Shown here in pieces: positions 43,110-55,466 of a stretch of DNA of 64,000 nucleotides. The stretch is taken from NCBI GenBank assembly GCA_022264855.1, contig JABYQU010000006.1:1-64000 (forward strand), written 5' to 3'. The notes below the pieces were generated by a model, which saw only the letters and a program-made list of their open reading frames with translations, was not told the DNA's origin and ran no database searches. The DNA comes from Lenzites betulinus. Its lineage: Eukaryota; Basidiomycota; Agaricomycetes; Polyporales; Polyporaceae. Positions within the stretch are counted from its first letter, which is position 1. Every line of letters starts with the position of its first letter. A program made the position numbers and the translations under genes.

Positions 43110-45134
43110 ATGAAACAAGCCGCCTTCATTACCTCCCTCCTGGCTACCTCTGCCTTCGCCGCAACTGCGGACCAATGGCGCAACCGCACGATCTACCAGG
43201 TTTGTATCCACCTCTTCGACTTCGCCGAAGAAATATGAGTTCATGTTTCGTACAGTTGATTACCGACCGCTTTGCGACCTCGGACGGCTCGAGCCCGGCG
43301 TGTGATACCTCGCAGCGCCAGTACTGTGGCGGTACTTGGAAGGGAATCGTGCAGAAGCTCGACTACATTCAGAACATGGGTTTTGACGCTATTTGGATAT
43401 CTCCCGTCGTCGCAAATGTGGAGGGCAACACTACTTATGGACAGGCTTTCCACGGGTACGTGCCGAGGACGGACGAGACACACGGACACTAATCCCGCAC
43501 AGCTATTGGACACAGGACATCAACTCGCTGAACTCCCACTTCGGATCGGCCGATGACCTCAAGGCCCTCAGTACTGCGTTGCACGCCCGCAATATGTACC
43601 TTATGGTCGATGTTGTGGTGAACCATATGGCCGGGACTGCTGATCCCCCGAACTACTCAGCCTTCCAGCCGTTCTCCTCCCAGTCAGACTTCCACTCCGA
43701 GTGCTTCGTCTCCAACTACGACAACCAGACCGAAGTTGAACAATGCTGGCTGGGTGACAAGAATGTCCCCCTCGTCGATATTAACACCGAGGATGACGGC
43801 GTCGTCAGCACGATGAACAACTGGATTTCCACGCTTGTCAGTAACTACAGTGTAGACGGCATCCGTATCGACACTGTCAAGCACGTCCGCAAGGACTTCT
43901 GGCCGGACTTTGCCAAGTCCGCGGGCGTCTTCACCATCGGCGAAGTCTTGAACAACGAGACCAGCTACGTCTCAGCCTACACCCGTAAGTAGTATGTGCT
44001 CTGATCTGAATGCCTATGCTTAAGGGTATTGCAGAGGTGCTCGATAGTGTCCTCGACTATCCGACTTGGTTCCCGCTCGTTGCTGCGTTCCAAACATCAT
44101 TCGGAAACCTCTCTGCGTTGGCTTCTACCGTGCAGCAGGGACAGAGCTCATACAAGAATGGGGAGTTCATGACTGGCGCGTTCCTCGAGAACCACGATCA
44201 GCCTCGCTTCCAGTCGCTCACCCAAGACAGCGCTGTACGTGCATAAGACCGTAGCAGCAGGGAAACCGTACTCATCTGTGCGCAGTTAATCAAGAACGCC
44301 ATGACCTGGCCCTTCATTCAAGACGCCATTCCGATCCTCTACTATGGTCAGTACCGGAGGATGTTCGCTATCCAGCTCTTTGCTCAGAGATGTTCGCACA
44401 GGTCAAGAACAATCTTACGCTGGAGGTGCTGATCCTGCCAACCGCGAGGCGTGAGCATCCTTATATTTGATTCTTCCATATATTCCTAATATGTTCACAG
44501 GTTGTGGTTGTCTGGATACGTTGAGGACAAGCCGCTTGTTACTCATGTCAAGACTCTCAACGCTGCTCGCAAGGCCGCTATCGCGGCGAACAGCGGCTAC
44601 CTCACCACTGCCGTACGTGCACCTAAGCCCCTAGAGCTCCACAATATTGATGTCTGACGGGATTGGGGCTCTCACAGGCGAAGTTCCTCTCTACGGGCTC
44701 GGAGTCCACTATGGCTATCTTGAAGACCCCTATGCTCGCGCTGTTGACCAACGGCGGGAACTCGTCCACGCCAAAGTGGACTGTTTCAGACGCCGGTTTC
44801 CAAGCTAACGAGGCGCTGGTAGACATCCTCACCTGCAGCACGCTCAACGCCGACAGTAACGGTGGGGTGACCGTTCAGGGCACTGGAGGAAACCCTCAGG
44901 TGCGCCCCCGATCAATTGTCGTTCAATCAAAGGCTGTCATACTGAACATGGTCAATTGTGCCGCAGGTTCTCATGCCGACTTCCGCACTCGGCACTTCAT
45001 GCTCCAACTTGACAACTACCACCCAGCAAAGCTCAGCTGCGCGTGGATGGGTTGGCGCTGCCTCTGACTCGCTGCCGGTCTTCGCCGCGCTTCTTCTCGC
45101 GGGGTGGGCAGCACAGTCCAGCCTCGTCCTCTGA
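43110..45134 (+). CDS. Secreted GH13 alpha-amylase, probably GPI-anchored
   Basis: Endo-acting starch/alpha-1,4-glucan hydrolase resembling fungal TAKA-type amylases. Nine exons close to 527 residues: 43110-43199, 43256-43455, 43503-43984, 44035-44234, 44286-44346, 44402-44450, 44501-44612, 44678-44899, 44967-45134. The signal peptide [17 protein letters not shown] is followed by [13 protein letters not shown]. The four conserved GH13 regions are visible: [16 protein letters not shown] (nucleophile Asp), TIGEV (acid/base Glu) and LENHDQPRF (third Asp). There is no starch-binding domain. The C-terminus is a Ser/Thr-rich linker, then a hydrophobic tail ([15 protein letters not shown]) ending without charged residues, which looks like a GPI-attachment signal. 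Such amylases in fungi often act on cell-wall alpha-glucan; that role is inferred. Confidence 0.93.
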
Positions 45135-45135
45135 G

Positions 45136-46055
45136 CCCCGCCCGTCGTTCGTCGTCGGTCAGGCACCTCCGGACCATCTTTGACGACCCCGCCATGTTGT
45201 TGTGGCCGAAGGACACTGCACTTCGTACGACCGTAGAACAGACTTCGCGATACACAGCTTCGATCCTTGTCCAGACGATCTTGAACCCGCATGGACGCTC
45301 GCGCCTTGCGACAGTGATAGCTTCGAGACACATACTACTTACCATATACACTAACACCACATAGACTGTACTAGACGTATTTTACAACGGACATTCTTTC
45401 TAGTGCCAGCGGCGCTTTCATAGACTTCATCTTCGCGGAAGGCGCGACGACCAGATCGGAAAGGCCAGGCTATCCGACTGAATGCGAATCTGTCACTGCG
45501 CATGCAGTGTAATTGTGTTCGTGTTCGCGGCCGTATACTGTGCACCACGCATTGCTCTCTTCATCTCCGTAATGCGCTCATGTCTCCGCTTTACAGATTC
45601 AGAGGGTCGAGATCATGGCTGCGGCACCAGCGCGTCCTTTGCTGCACTGGCCCTCCATGAGTTCATGCCCATGGATCGAGTTCGGTCGGGCACCTGGTCA
45701 TGCCGATCAGTATCTCGCACATAGCTGGAGCACGCAGCCCCAAGCGATTCATACTTGGCGAGGGTTCGTGCCTGAGAGGGCTAGAATTACATGTAGACGA
45801 TATTGCATGTCCGAAGAATCCATGCGAGTCCTCTTGGGGATGACGGAGTCCATTATCGCGGCGGGCTGGTATGTCATATGGTAGCACCGAAGGCGACTTG
45901 ACTGTTGTTATGTCGATAGGGATGGCGGGTTTGGCTCTATCGTGGATAAAAGACAATCACAAGTTAAGCCACCAGATGAAATTGTCTATGGTTTACGCCA
46001 GTCAGCATGCATATACTGGGGTAGCGTCTTCCGACGTACCAAGGTCTTCGGCTGA
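45136..46055. other. Intergenic, no gene seen
   Basis: Short frames only. The 3' ends of the amylase and hydrolase genes face each other across it. Confidence 0.5.
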
Positions 46056-46057
46056 CT

Positions 46058-47010
46058 CTACACCCGCGGAGGTGCAGCGCCGCTCATCACCTCGTACAAC
46101 CCATCTATAGGTCTCCTACCTAGATGCTCGCTCCAAAAACGCATGATAGGCTCCCATTCCTCCCTAGATCTTGGCATGCCGTCGCCTTTCATTTTGACTT
46201 CCACGACCTTCGTGAAACCTTTCTTCATTCCTGTGACCGCATCAGAAGGCATCGCTGTGTCTGCGGGGCGGGGGCGATGGAATATCAGAAGCGGGGTCGG
46301 ACACGGCTTCTGCACAGTGGGGTAGGATAGTAGAGGCCCAGATACACTAACGACAGAACCCAAGGAGTATGAAACAGCCGAGGTAGACTCTGGGTTGGGA
46401 GGAGAGACCGAAGATTTCTGGGGAGGTGAGTTGGCCGTGCGCCAGTACCTGAGCGCGAACTCGGCAGCTACACTTCCGCCTTGAGCGAAACCAAAGAGGT
46501 GTATACGATGTGGTGGCCAAGCACAATCCTTGACAAGGTGGTCGACAACTTTGGTCATGAGCTCGAGTGCTGGCGTAGGATTTGGTCGCTCAAGAAGTTC
46601 CCCGAGATTGTCGAAGGATGTGTACCACTGGTACGCTTCTTCGTATAGAAACGGGATCCTGACGAACTTAGAGTCAGCTTTCGTTCTTGCATGTCCACAT
46701 TCGCGTTACCGACATTTCTGGCGCACGTAAAGCTAGCGTCGCGGTCTGCGGCAAGCGCAGTGAACGTCCCAATTTGGAGAACGGAAGGTGAGTGTCGCCT
46801 ACCAAACGACCGTATGAGCAGCTTAGCGTATGCGGACAGTAAAGAAGTACCTAGTCCATGCAAAAGTATCAGCAGATTCTCGTCCGTCCCGTCGTCACTT
46901 GCCGCATATGAGAATGGAACTGGGATTGCGGAAGACTTCGGGGATGTCTTAACCCTCGGACTTGTCTTCGAAGACTCGCGGATAGTGATCTCGCGCTCGC
47001 CAGACATCAC
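46058..47010 (-). CDS. Phospholipase/carboxylesterase-like alpha/beta-hydrolase without nucleophile Ser
   Basis: Alpha/beta-hydrolase fold protein of the acyl-protein-thioesterase/carboxylesterase group, 281 residues in three exons: 47010-46851, 46798-46714, 46658-46058 (phases agree across both introns). Motifs are LLILLHGLGD (oxyanion loop), LPQTATLALRAPE, IPFLYEEAYQWYTSFD, PALELMTKVVDHLV and PPHRIHLFGFAQGGSVAAEFALRYW. At the nucleophile elbow, where active members have G-x-S-x-G, this protein reads G-F-A-Q-G. A C-terminal segment (PTPLLIFHRPR ... VEVKMKGDGMPRS) would hold the other triad positions. It is therefore probably not a classical serine esterase. I recall GF(A/G)QGG in other fungal members, so the change may be a family trait. 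Confidence 0.85.
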
Positions 47011-47333
47011 AAGAACAGAGCAAGACCAGCAGTATAGATTTCAAGCACAAACGCACTGCCCTCAATAAGCTTCCAGCAGCAATAGCGTAGAGAAAGCCGT
47101 GAGCGATAGTCTAGCAGATTCGCTCGTCGTGGTCGGTGGCGAGGAGGCTGCCGCAGGCGCCGCGTCAAGAATGCTGCCTCAGCATCCTCTCTTTCACCCT
47201 CATCCTCAGCGTGTGGTCTCTCTTGTACTCTCGGTGAACATCTGCACTTCTCTCGTAACGCTGCGTCTTCGCTGGTCTTCTCCACGCATACAACGCGCTT
47301 TTTCCGATAATCCTAGATTGTGTCTGGTCTACC
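47011..47333. promoter_or_regulatory. Bidirectional promoter region (hydrolase / phosphatase)
   Basis: 323 bp separate the two divergent start codons and hold no coding sequence. There is no clear TATA box on either strand. Confidence 0.55.
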
Positions 47334-48630
47334 ATGGCTACTTTTGACCCTGATAGATGGCTCGCTCAGCTCATGGAATGCCAACACCTAGACGAGGCCG
47401 ATATGAAGGTTCTCTGCGATCGTGTACGGTCTATACTCCTCGAGGAATCAAATATCCAGCCCGTCTCGAGTCCAGTGACTATATGCGGTGATATCCATGG
47501 CCAATTCTGGGATCTGCTTGAGCTCCTGCGGAAAGGCGGCATGGTGCCGGAGACGAGCTATATCTTCATGGCACGTATGTGCTCCCCGAATGCGTTCTAG
47601 AGGCCTGCTCAGTTCTGGATCAGGGTGACTTCGTCGACCGCGGTCACTACAGCTTGGAGACCGTCTCACTTCTGCTGGTGCTCAAGGCAAAGTCAGCCCA
47701 TATGCTCCGTGGGCTAGTCTTGCTGTTGAGATAACTTGACAGGTATCCAGATAAAGTCACCCTGCTACGAGGAAACCACGAGAGCAGGCAAATTACTCAG
47801 GTGTACGGATTCTATGGTACGTAGTCACCTCGTCTTGACGAAACACTTTTAACACTGGCAATGCAGATGAGTGTCAACAGAAGTATGGGTCGGCATTGGT
47901 TTGGAAAGCGTGTTGCAGTGTTTTCGACTACCTAAACCTAGCTGCGGTATGTACTGCCCCTCGTAATTCTACTGTGACGTCCTAAACCCTGCTAGATTAT
48001 CGACGGCGAAACGTTATGCGTACACGGGGGCTTGTCACCAGACATACGCACGTTGGATCAGATTCGTGTCTTGTCAAGAGCGCAGGAGATCCCCCATGAA
48101 GGCGCATTCTGTGGTGAGTAACACACGTCTAAAAGAATTACAAGACACATAGCTTAAACCTTGGGGTCAGATCTCATGTGGTCAGATCCGGACGATGTGG
48201 AGAACTGGGCTGTGAGCCCCCGTGGTGCTGGTTGGCTGTTTGGAGGAAGTGTAACACAAGAAGTGCGTCCGAGTTAACTATGTTTGGCACGCATTGTCGC
48301 TCATCTTCCCCGCGCAGTTCAATCACGTCAACTCATTACGCCTAATCGCACGAGCGCACCAGCTCGTGCAAGAGGGATACAAGTACATGTTCGACGAGCA
48401 ACTTGTCACCGTATGGTCTGCGCCAAACTACTGTTATCGCTGCGGGAATATGGCGTCCATTCTGACGATACGACAAGACGGAGAGCGCTCGTTCACCGTA
48501 TACGATGCTGCACCGGAAAACGAACGTGATAAGGGTTTGCGAGCAAGGAGAATGGTGCGTGTACGCTATTGACTTGTTTGCGTGGTCGAGCTGAAGAATC
48601 ATTCAGGGAAATATGCCGTACTTTGTCTAG
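47334..48630 (+). CDS. PP2A-family Ser/Thr protein phosphatase catalytic subunit (PP6/Ppg1-like)
   Basis: Metal-dependent protein phosphatase. Eight exons close to 309 residues, the normal length of the PP2A/PP4/PP6 family: 47334-47570, 47624-47691, 47743-47816, 47867-47946, 47996-48113, 48171-48262, 48318-48554, 48607-48630. The active-site motifs [19 protein letters not shown] and HGGLSP are intact, as is [11 protein letters not shown]. The first intron must start with GC (GCACGT ... CAG); using the nearby GT at 47575 brings a stop codon after two residues. The chain ends PYFV, while PP2A-family enzymes normally end in YFL, the leucine being carboxymethylated. AAPEN near the end resembles Ppg1, while the core resembles PP6/Sit4; I cannot decide between them. 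Confidence 0.92.
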
Positions 48631-48891
48631 CTGTATCGTAGGGTGATCTATACTGTTCTTTACTCACACCAAGGCTCCCGTACCACTCAGAACTTGGACC
48701 GACACGTTCGTCGAAGATGGATGTCACACCCACAACAGGACAGATCCAGGGTAACAGCTGCATTGAAGATATATGCGTTTTTGCCAAGCTCTGCGTTGGG
48801 CATCGGGACATTCATCATTGAAGGATTATAGGTTACAAGTGCAAGCTGCCTAACAAGAGTCCCTGAAACCACGTTGTGACACTACGCTATG

Positions 48892-50880
48892 TCGTACGGC
48901 AGCGCATTGCGTACACGGTCAACATGTTCAACTCCAACACAACCGTCCCCGCGTATGCACCCAGCAATCATCATCGCAATATCGTGCCCTTCAGAGAACG
49001 CGCCATGAAGATAGCCTTTGAACGGAAGAGATCATGCACGTTGTTCATCATTCAGGCATTCCGTATGTCACTTACCGAAATGTTTCTTACTGGTAGCTTC
49101 GCCGGCAAACCAGAGGCGTTCCCCGACATTGGCACGAAGGTTAACCTGGTGCTCGCTCAAGAAGTTTGCTGGCCAGTTGGAGTAGGACCCGCGGAAAAGC
49201 GGATCACTATACCACTTCTGAAAATGGAAGTCCACCGGGTCGGGAATCGTCACGTTCGGGTACATGGTTGTCAGCACGGAGAGGACCTCTTGTTGTACCG
49301 CTGCGTCCGTCATGGACTCTACTCGGCGTGAGAAGTCGCCCTGCACATGGGTGGGGTATGTAGATGACACGGTAAGTGCCTCGTATCGATGCAAAACGCC
49401 CACACTAACCGTGACAGTCGTAACGATGATTCCGCTACCCGGAAGCAGTCCCGGATGGTCCAGTGAATGCCAGATAGGATACCTCCCGCGTTCGTGATCG
49501 GCGTATAAGGCCATCTGGTGACGCTGTCAGTATATGCACAGTGCGTCGTCACTCCGGAGGCTACCTCGGAGTTGAACCAAAACTTGTAGGGGAATTGGAT
49601 AAATATCTTCGTGTAAGTTCCCTGATATCGTGTGAGTTCTCGCACTAACCTGTGCAGTATAGGTTGAAGCACATACCATTGCCATGCTATGGATAGCCTC
49701 CTGCTTCCACTCGGGTAAAGGAGGCACAAACCGAACGTCGTCATGCTGCAGCACGCCCAAACTAAAGGTGCACAGTACATAGTCTGCGGCCAACTTGGTG
49801 TGATCCGCCAAAGTGACCATCATGCCTTGCTTCGCCCTCTCGATCGACACCACGGTGGAATCCAGCAGCACCTGGCCCTTGTTCAAGAACTCGTCTGCCT
49901 CCCTCTTGATGAGTGCCTTGAACCCGCGTTGATCGATCGATAGTAAGTTGTCGTGCGAGAATGTGCGGAATGTGTGGTTGTGCGCCTACTAATTCGTTAG
50001 CACGCGTTCTTGCCTGCAGACGTCAGGTTCTTTAGGAAGGAGAAGGTCGTCGCATCGCGCGCCCAGTCTCCGCCATAAGCATCCAGATCGCCCAAGGGCA
50101 CCAAGAAAGCGGATATGCACCCAAGCTGAAGCGAGCCAGGAAGTTTCCTCGGGGGTTGCGCCGAACTCCCAATCAAACTGGTAATACTCCGCAGCCATCT
50201 CGTGTGGCGTATTCGGTCGAGCGCCCGAAAGCGAGTATCCGCTTCTCGCAGTCATATCAACGAGTCGCTGAGGAACGCGTGCACCTACAAAAGGATCAGT
50301 CGTCGAACGTGGCCCCATGAAATGGTGAGCTTACCAGCTAAGGATGTCAATCTGTCGAAGTGCTTAATGGATTCTTGGAAGACATCCTGAAAGTCAGCCG
50401 GCCCCGAGTAGTCGTAGGTTTCTGCGCCAGTGATGGGTAATCTCTTCATTACTGAGAGCTCGAAAGATACTGACCGACTCTGCCGAAGAAGTCACTTGTG
50501 CCTAGCATAATATTGTGCTTCTTCGCTAGGGTCCAGATCGGATTTGCAGGTCCACCGCCCACCTGAGTCCCTTGTACCCAATTCGCGCCGAGCTCTACAG
50601 TCCAGCGATTGCCCTCCCCACCGAGCTCGTGGCTCATCATTCGTCCACCAAGCTCAGACCTGGCTTCGATGATCATGATGTCGTCGATGCCCTGCTCGTG
50701 CAGCGTCCGAGCGGCGATAACCCCAGCTACCCCTCCCCCGAGGATGAGCACCCGGGCGTCCTTGGCTTCGATACTGAGAACGTTTTGCTCGATGGGCACG
50801 ACAGGGTAGGCCGATGAGCGAACACATAACGCCAGTAAGATGAGAGGTGAGGTGTACGTCCAGTGAAGCATATCGAACAC
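48892..50880 (-). CDS. Secreted FAD-dependent polyamine/amine oxidase
   Basis: Flavin amine oxidase resembling polyamine oxidases, which oxidise spermine or spermidine and release H2O2. Multi-exon from the ATG at 50880 (or the second Met, 50871) to the TAG at 48892. The N-terminus MLHWTYTSPLILLALCVRSSA is a signal peptide, so secretion is predicted. The FAD-binding motif follows (VLILGGGVAGVIAARTLHEQG, then EARSELGGRM), with ELGANWVQG. Mid-chain blocks are DQRGFKALIKREADEFL, YVLCTFSLGVLQHDDVRF, and TKIFIQFPYKFWF. The C-terminal FAD/substrate site reads ERLWFAGEATS and, in the last exon after 49025, YLHGAFSEG. The gene ends 260 bp from the convergent phosphatase gene. Confidence 0.9.
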
Positions 50881-50889
50881 AGCTGAAGT

Positions 50890-53800
50890 TCGTAATCGCA
50901 GCGTGCGCGATAGCGGTGAGGACGTTGGAGTGCGTCAAACAGCCGAGGTGCATGCACGGTAACGCACTTATATGCGATTATACCTGCCACCTCGTGAGAC
51001 AAAGCCCACCTTATCAAGCCCCGTCCCCTCTGAGGTCAGTCATATCCGCGCTTCGGGCGTCGTTAGAAGCTCACCAGACCTTGTCGGACATAAGAGACAC
51101 GACAACATGAGACATGGTATTACCGCAATCGGCTTACGTCGTCGTGAAGCGCACACCGTCATGCCCAATAGTCACCGTCGTGCCACAACGTTCATGCACG
51201 CCACTATACAGTGCGTCATAAGCTGTATCCTCAGGAAAGTAACTTTCATACTTTGCTGATAATTGTAGCGTATGTTTCAACAGCGTGCTTTGTCGGTAAC
51301 AGCCCACGGAACCCCTTGCGCTATGAGAATCGCATCGACTAGGAGATTACCCAAGAAGACGCGCTTCCATAACACCCCGGCGTGCCGTAAAGGATGGTAA
51401 CGCTCGCACGCGACCAATGCTGCAGGTGGGTTAAACGCGGTTTGTGCGATAAGGCGGACGCTATGGTCCGGATCTTGTATCAGCACGGCCCGTATCTCAG
51501 GTAAGTCGGAGCATGCCCGTCAACCTTCTTGAGAGACGCAGAGGGTGGGAGGCAGTTCAACTGCCAACTCCGTTTGCGGCTTGCGCGGCTACATCAGGAT
51601 GATGATAATCTCCGCCACAAAGCCTTTGGGAATGTCCGATGCGCTGTAGTAGCTGCGGAGAACTAGAAACCCGGCGGATATAAGTCTCCAACCCGGTATA
51701 TTTGCTGACGATCTACGCGGACTGAAATTCCAGGTTCGTGGAGGGTTACTTAAGGTTGTCCAACGAATCCGCAACCTGAAAGGAGTCATATTCTCGCGTC
51801 TCTGGTTCAGCAATTTACGGTAAGCCCCAACCGATATCTTCGATCATCATAGGAGACGACGGCCATTCATATGAGAGTTCTAACATCAAAATCGCAGAGT
51901 TCTGCCGCATCCATTTTCCTTGTCATCATTTCTATGATGCTGCGAGGATGTTTTGCGTGAGAATCAAATTGAATGCCAGAAGGACGCGATACAAGATAAT
52001 AAGATCGCAGTCAGTACACATTGTCAAATTCGCCCTGTGGGTACCCAGGTATGCCCGGCTTGTCTTGCTGCCTGACATTCAATATAATACTAATTGTTTT
52101 TCCATCCGATGGTCTTTCGAGCCTCGTAGCAGAATAATTGGGTCTTGGCACTTGGAGTACCGTTGATCAGCACTGGTTGAGCGCTACTGTTCTTTTTTTG
52201 AGCCTCTATCGGCTGTGAGTGTTTCTACAAGCCATCTCGCCCAAGGGTGCCTGATGTAGTGCTCGAGATTCATCCTACCATCTCACCCTTGGACATGCAG
52301 TGTTCTCATCATACCGAAAATGTACAAGGGCTTTCCACAGATATCTTGAGCGCACCTCAGCTGCTCTCCCGACTCCGTCCGAGAAGCCGTTCTATGCGAG
52401 ATATGGCATCTTCGCCGCGGTTGGGAGACATGTATCCTCAGGTCGATATTGTGGACACGGATTCTGTAAGCACCATCAACCTCTTGGTGACTTACTCAAT
52501 TTTCATTTGGGCTGATGTCGGAATATCACAGTGTATATTGTTCGAAGCGCACGGCGAGGACGATTGATTGTGGATGTTCATTGCCTACCGCTCTCGCTCC
52601 CGCCGCTCCTACATCTCTCCCTCTCCCCCCCCTCTCATTTCTCAACACAGGCGTAACGGCCACGTCCATATGTACGAATGGAGGTCAATACCCAAGCATT
52701 GGATGCCCAGGCTTACTGACGCAGCGCCCATCCACTCAATGTACCATCTGCTCGCTTATAACGGTGTGCAATGCTTGACCAGGTGGACGTCCTCCGCTCT
52801 TTCTATCTGACGGCAGTACGTGTTCCCATCTCTATGTACTACTTGCTTCCTATGGCTCGCCTTCCTGGAACAGTCACGAGGTCTCGTCGTGTTCACGGTT
52901 CTGATTGAAATCTATTGGTACGGAACGATGCCCCTGGCGCAGGCTATTCTCAGAGCTGATATGACGAGTTACACTCCGCCTTTCGAATCACATATGTTCC
53001 TCAGCGGCCACGCAAGAAGGCGCACCCTCAAGCTATTCAATGGTGTCATCACCCGCCCGAAACCACCTGTGCTTCCGCGGGCTACTGTAGAATGGTCATG
53101 GCGCCATAGGCCATCACGGTCTCTGGAAGAGTGCGTACATACCCAGTTGTTCCCTTGGTAAATTTCTCTCTGTCTGGCCGTTTGCTTACTTATGAGGCAG
53201 ATCGACAATATCATGCGATAGAAGCGCAGCCCAGGCTGATGAGGGGACACCAGTCGACACCGTCGTTGCTCAAAGGCCACTGAACTCGTCGGGGGATCGC
53301 CGCCAAATGCGGCACCGAGAGGCCCGCCGATATTTGTGTACATGCGGGTGCTGCCTTTCGAAGTGAGGTGGGTGCGTAGACGGCCACCCGGTGTCTCTCA
53401 CTGATCGACCCATAAGTATTTAGTGCTTGTATCACAGCATCGGCAAGCAAAAGGGGCTCGGGTCTATAGCCGAGAATGGTGGCCGACACAGACGTGACGA
53501 GTTTGCGGTCCGAGTCCGATGTGCGCGTCCTACCTACATCTGCGCTCCAAAGACGCATGATAGGCTACCGCTCAAAAGAGCCCTGCCGATCTCATTTCCA
53601 AGATAGTTGATTTATATGGCTGCAGAGGCGGTGGTCACCATTTTGAAGGTGTTAATACTGGCTCTTCGCCCCCGTAACACTAGGGAGGGTGCAACGCGTT
53701 TCAATAGCAAAGCAGGTGATTTAGGTATGAGCTTCGTGGCGCCCCTTTTACCAATTCTGGAGTCCAGATGCCCACCCCGCCGCATAGCCGATATCAACAA

Positions 53801-54630
53801 TATTCTTGACCACGCTTTCGAGGAGAAGAAGCATGATGAAGACGCAGTGCCTCCTACGCAACGCCTTACAAACCGAACAACAGGGGATTCTCGGACCCCA
53901 CAACACTACGGGCTGCTCTGCCATCGTGCTTACAGTGCTTGAAGCTACGCGCACACGGCGTACGCTCACCTCAACAAAGGTCGGCCATGGTTGCGGTGAG
54001 AACATGTTCGCAATTTCTTGAAATCCCCCCTCTTCGGCGTCTTGGGCTCTGAATTCTGATCGGCGATACCCGTAACTTTATGTAGCCGTTCAATTGGAAA
54101 CGGCCGCCTACCGGTCACACTCGTCGTGTACGCAGCTCGTCCGTTGTTCCGCGGGAATAGCATCTCTTGTATCGTGCAGAAACTATTGTTGTTGAGTCCA
54201 TCATATCGTAACAAAGTCGTACCTAACCTTTACAAGTCTTAACACCTAAATACGCCGTTGACGTCGCATACAACTGCACACCTTTGATGCCCATCTGCGC
54301 AGCCCAATAACGGAACACTATCAAAGTTCAAGCCTACCGGTCGCCCTGCCGCCCAATCAGCTTCCGCGTTAGCAAACGCTCGGGAATCTTCTCAGATGGA
54401 AATTGTGCAAAAGATTGCACACCAAATGGCACCTGTTCTAGTAGAAGTTCCTCGATGCCTGCGCTGCAATGCGCCCCCTTTTTCCTTTTTCCTTTTGCAC
54501 CCGTCGCACCAATTGCACCGCGCCGCGATACAGACACCGAGCCGCTTCTCCAAGTCTTCCCCCTTCGCGCGCGCGTTCGCTCAGGGTGAGTACTGTATTA
54601 GAGGACATGACCTCCTCGCTTTCCAGCTCG
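50890..54630. other. 3.7 kb gene-poor region
   Basis: I find no supported gene. Frames at 52247-52567 and 52820-53161 are open for about 110 codons with plausible donor sites, but have no motif I recognise and could not be joined into a model. They may be relics of a gene. Confidence 0.45.
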
Positions 54631-54631
54631 T

Positions 54632-54645
54632 GACTTCTGAGTAGC
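54632..54645. repeat. Left 14 bp target-site duplication of the LINE
   Basis: GACTTCTGAGTAGC, identical to 55453-55466. Confidence 0.95.
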
Positions 54646-55423
54646 TATCCCCAACTACAGCCGCGACGGCCTCGGCTTCCCCACTTCGTACGCATACATC
54701 CGCCACTGCATCACCGTCCGCGTGCTCGACGAATGGGATGAAGAAGCGAAGCGCGACCCAAAGAAGTACTTCGGACACACCCACATTCGACACCCCGCCT
54801 TCCGCCGCCTTAGCCACCTCGGCGCATTCCCGCTCAAGAGGCTCGGTGGCCGCCCCACCCTCGTTGCACGCTTCATTCGATGCCTGTCCAACCACGCTCC
54901 AACCGGATGGTATCGGAACCGGTTCCGCACGCGCCTCAATGAACCGTCAATGTGCCATCTCCACTCCGGTCAGCCGGCCTTCCACACACGCGAACACGTG
55001 CTGTTCGATTGCGACCACTATACCCGCAAGCACCGTCACTCGTCGATCGAGGATCTCCTCTCGTCGAGGGACCCGTTCTATGAAATAGCGGAGTTTCTCC
55101 GCGACAACCCCACGGCTCTGTCTTTCGAGGACATCCCTGGTGGCGCATAGCCGCACCCGTCCGGGTACCCGCACTCCCTCCCCCACCTCCCCCACTCCCG
55201 ACCCTTCCTCTATGACCCGCATCCCCCCCTGTTATGACACCCATGCTCACATGCTCGCTATACTGTAGATAATTCCCCTATCTCGCGTAACATACCCGCC
55301 ATTATGATTCGTGCACTGACGCGGCTCCGCCGCTGCAGTCTCTACCTTCCACTAGTATTATTCTACGTAGACGGCCGTACAGGCACTACCTGCTACTTAC
55401 TATAGCAATATACCCTCTGACCC

Positions 55424-55452
<29 letters not shown>
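54646..55452 (+). mobile_element. 5'-truncated LINE (Tad-like) with poly(A) tail
   Basis: 807 bp non-LTR retrotransposon copy. It ends in 29 uninterrupted A residues (55424-55452) and is flanked by a perfect 14 bp target duplication GACTTCTGAGTAGC (54632-54645 and 55453-55466). Only the 3' end of the element's ORF is present, as expected from incomplete reverse transcription. The pure A tail and exact duplication indicate a young insertion. Confidence 0.95.
54647..55150 (+). pseudogene. C-terminal fragment of LINE ORF2 (zinc-finger region)
   Basis: The frame is open from the insertion point to a TAG at 55148-55150 (167 codons). The segment ends in the Cys/His motif typical of the C-terminus of Tad-type ORF2 proteins (MCHLHSGQPAFHTREHVLFDC, ligands C, H, H, C). 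The endonuclease and reverse transcriptase domains are missing through 5' truncation. The remaining frame has no stop. Confidence 0.85.
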
Positions 55453-55454
<2 letters not shown>

Positions 55455-55466
55455 CTTCTGAGTAGC
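55453..55466. repeat. Right 14 bp target-site duplication of the LINE
   Basis: GACTTCTGAGTAGC directly after the poly(A) tail. Confidence 0.95.

Noticed and set aside
47575..47623. GT-AG intron using GTATGT at 47575 in the phosphatase gene
   Set aside because: It would place a stop codon after two extra residues, before GDFVDRG; the GC donor at 47571 keeps the frame.
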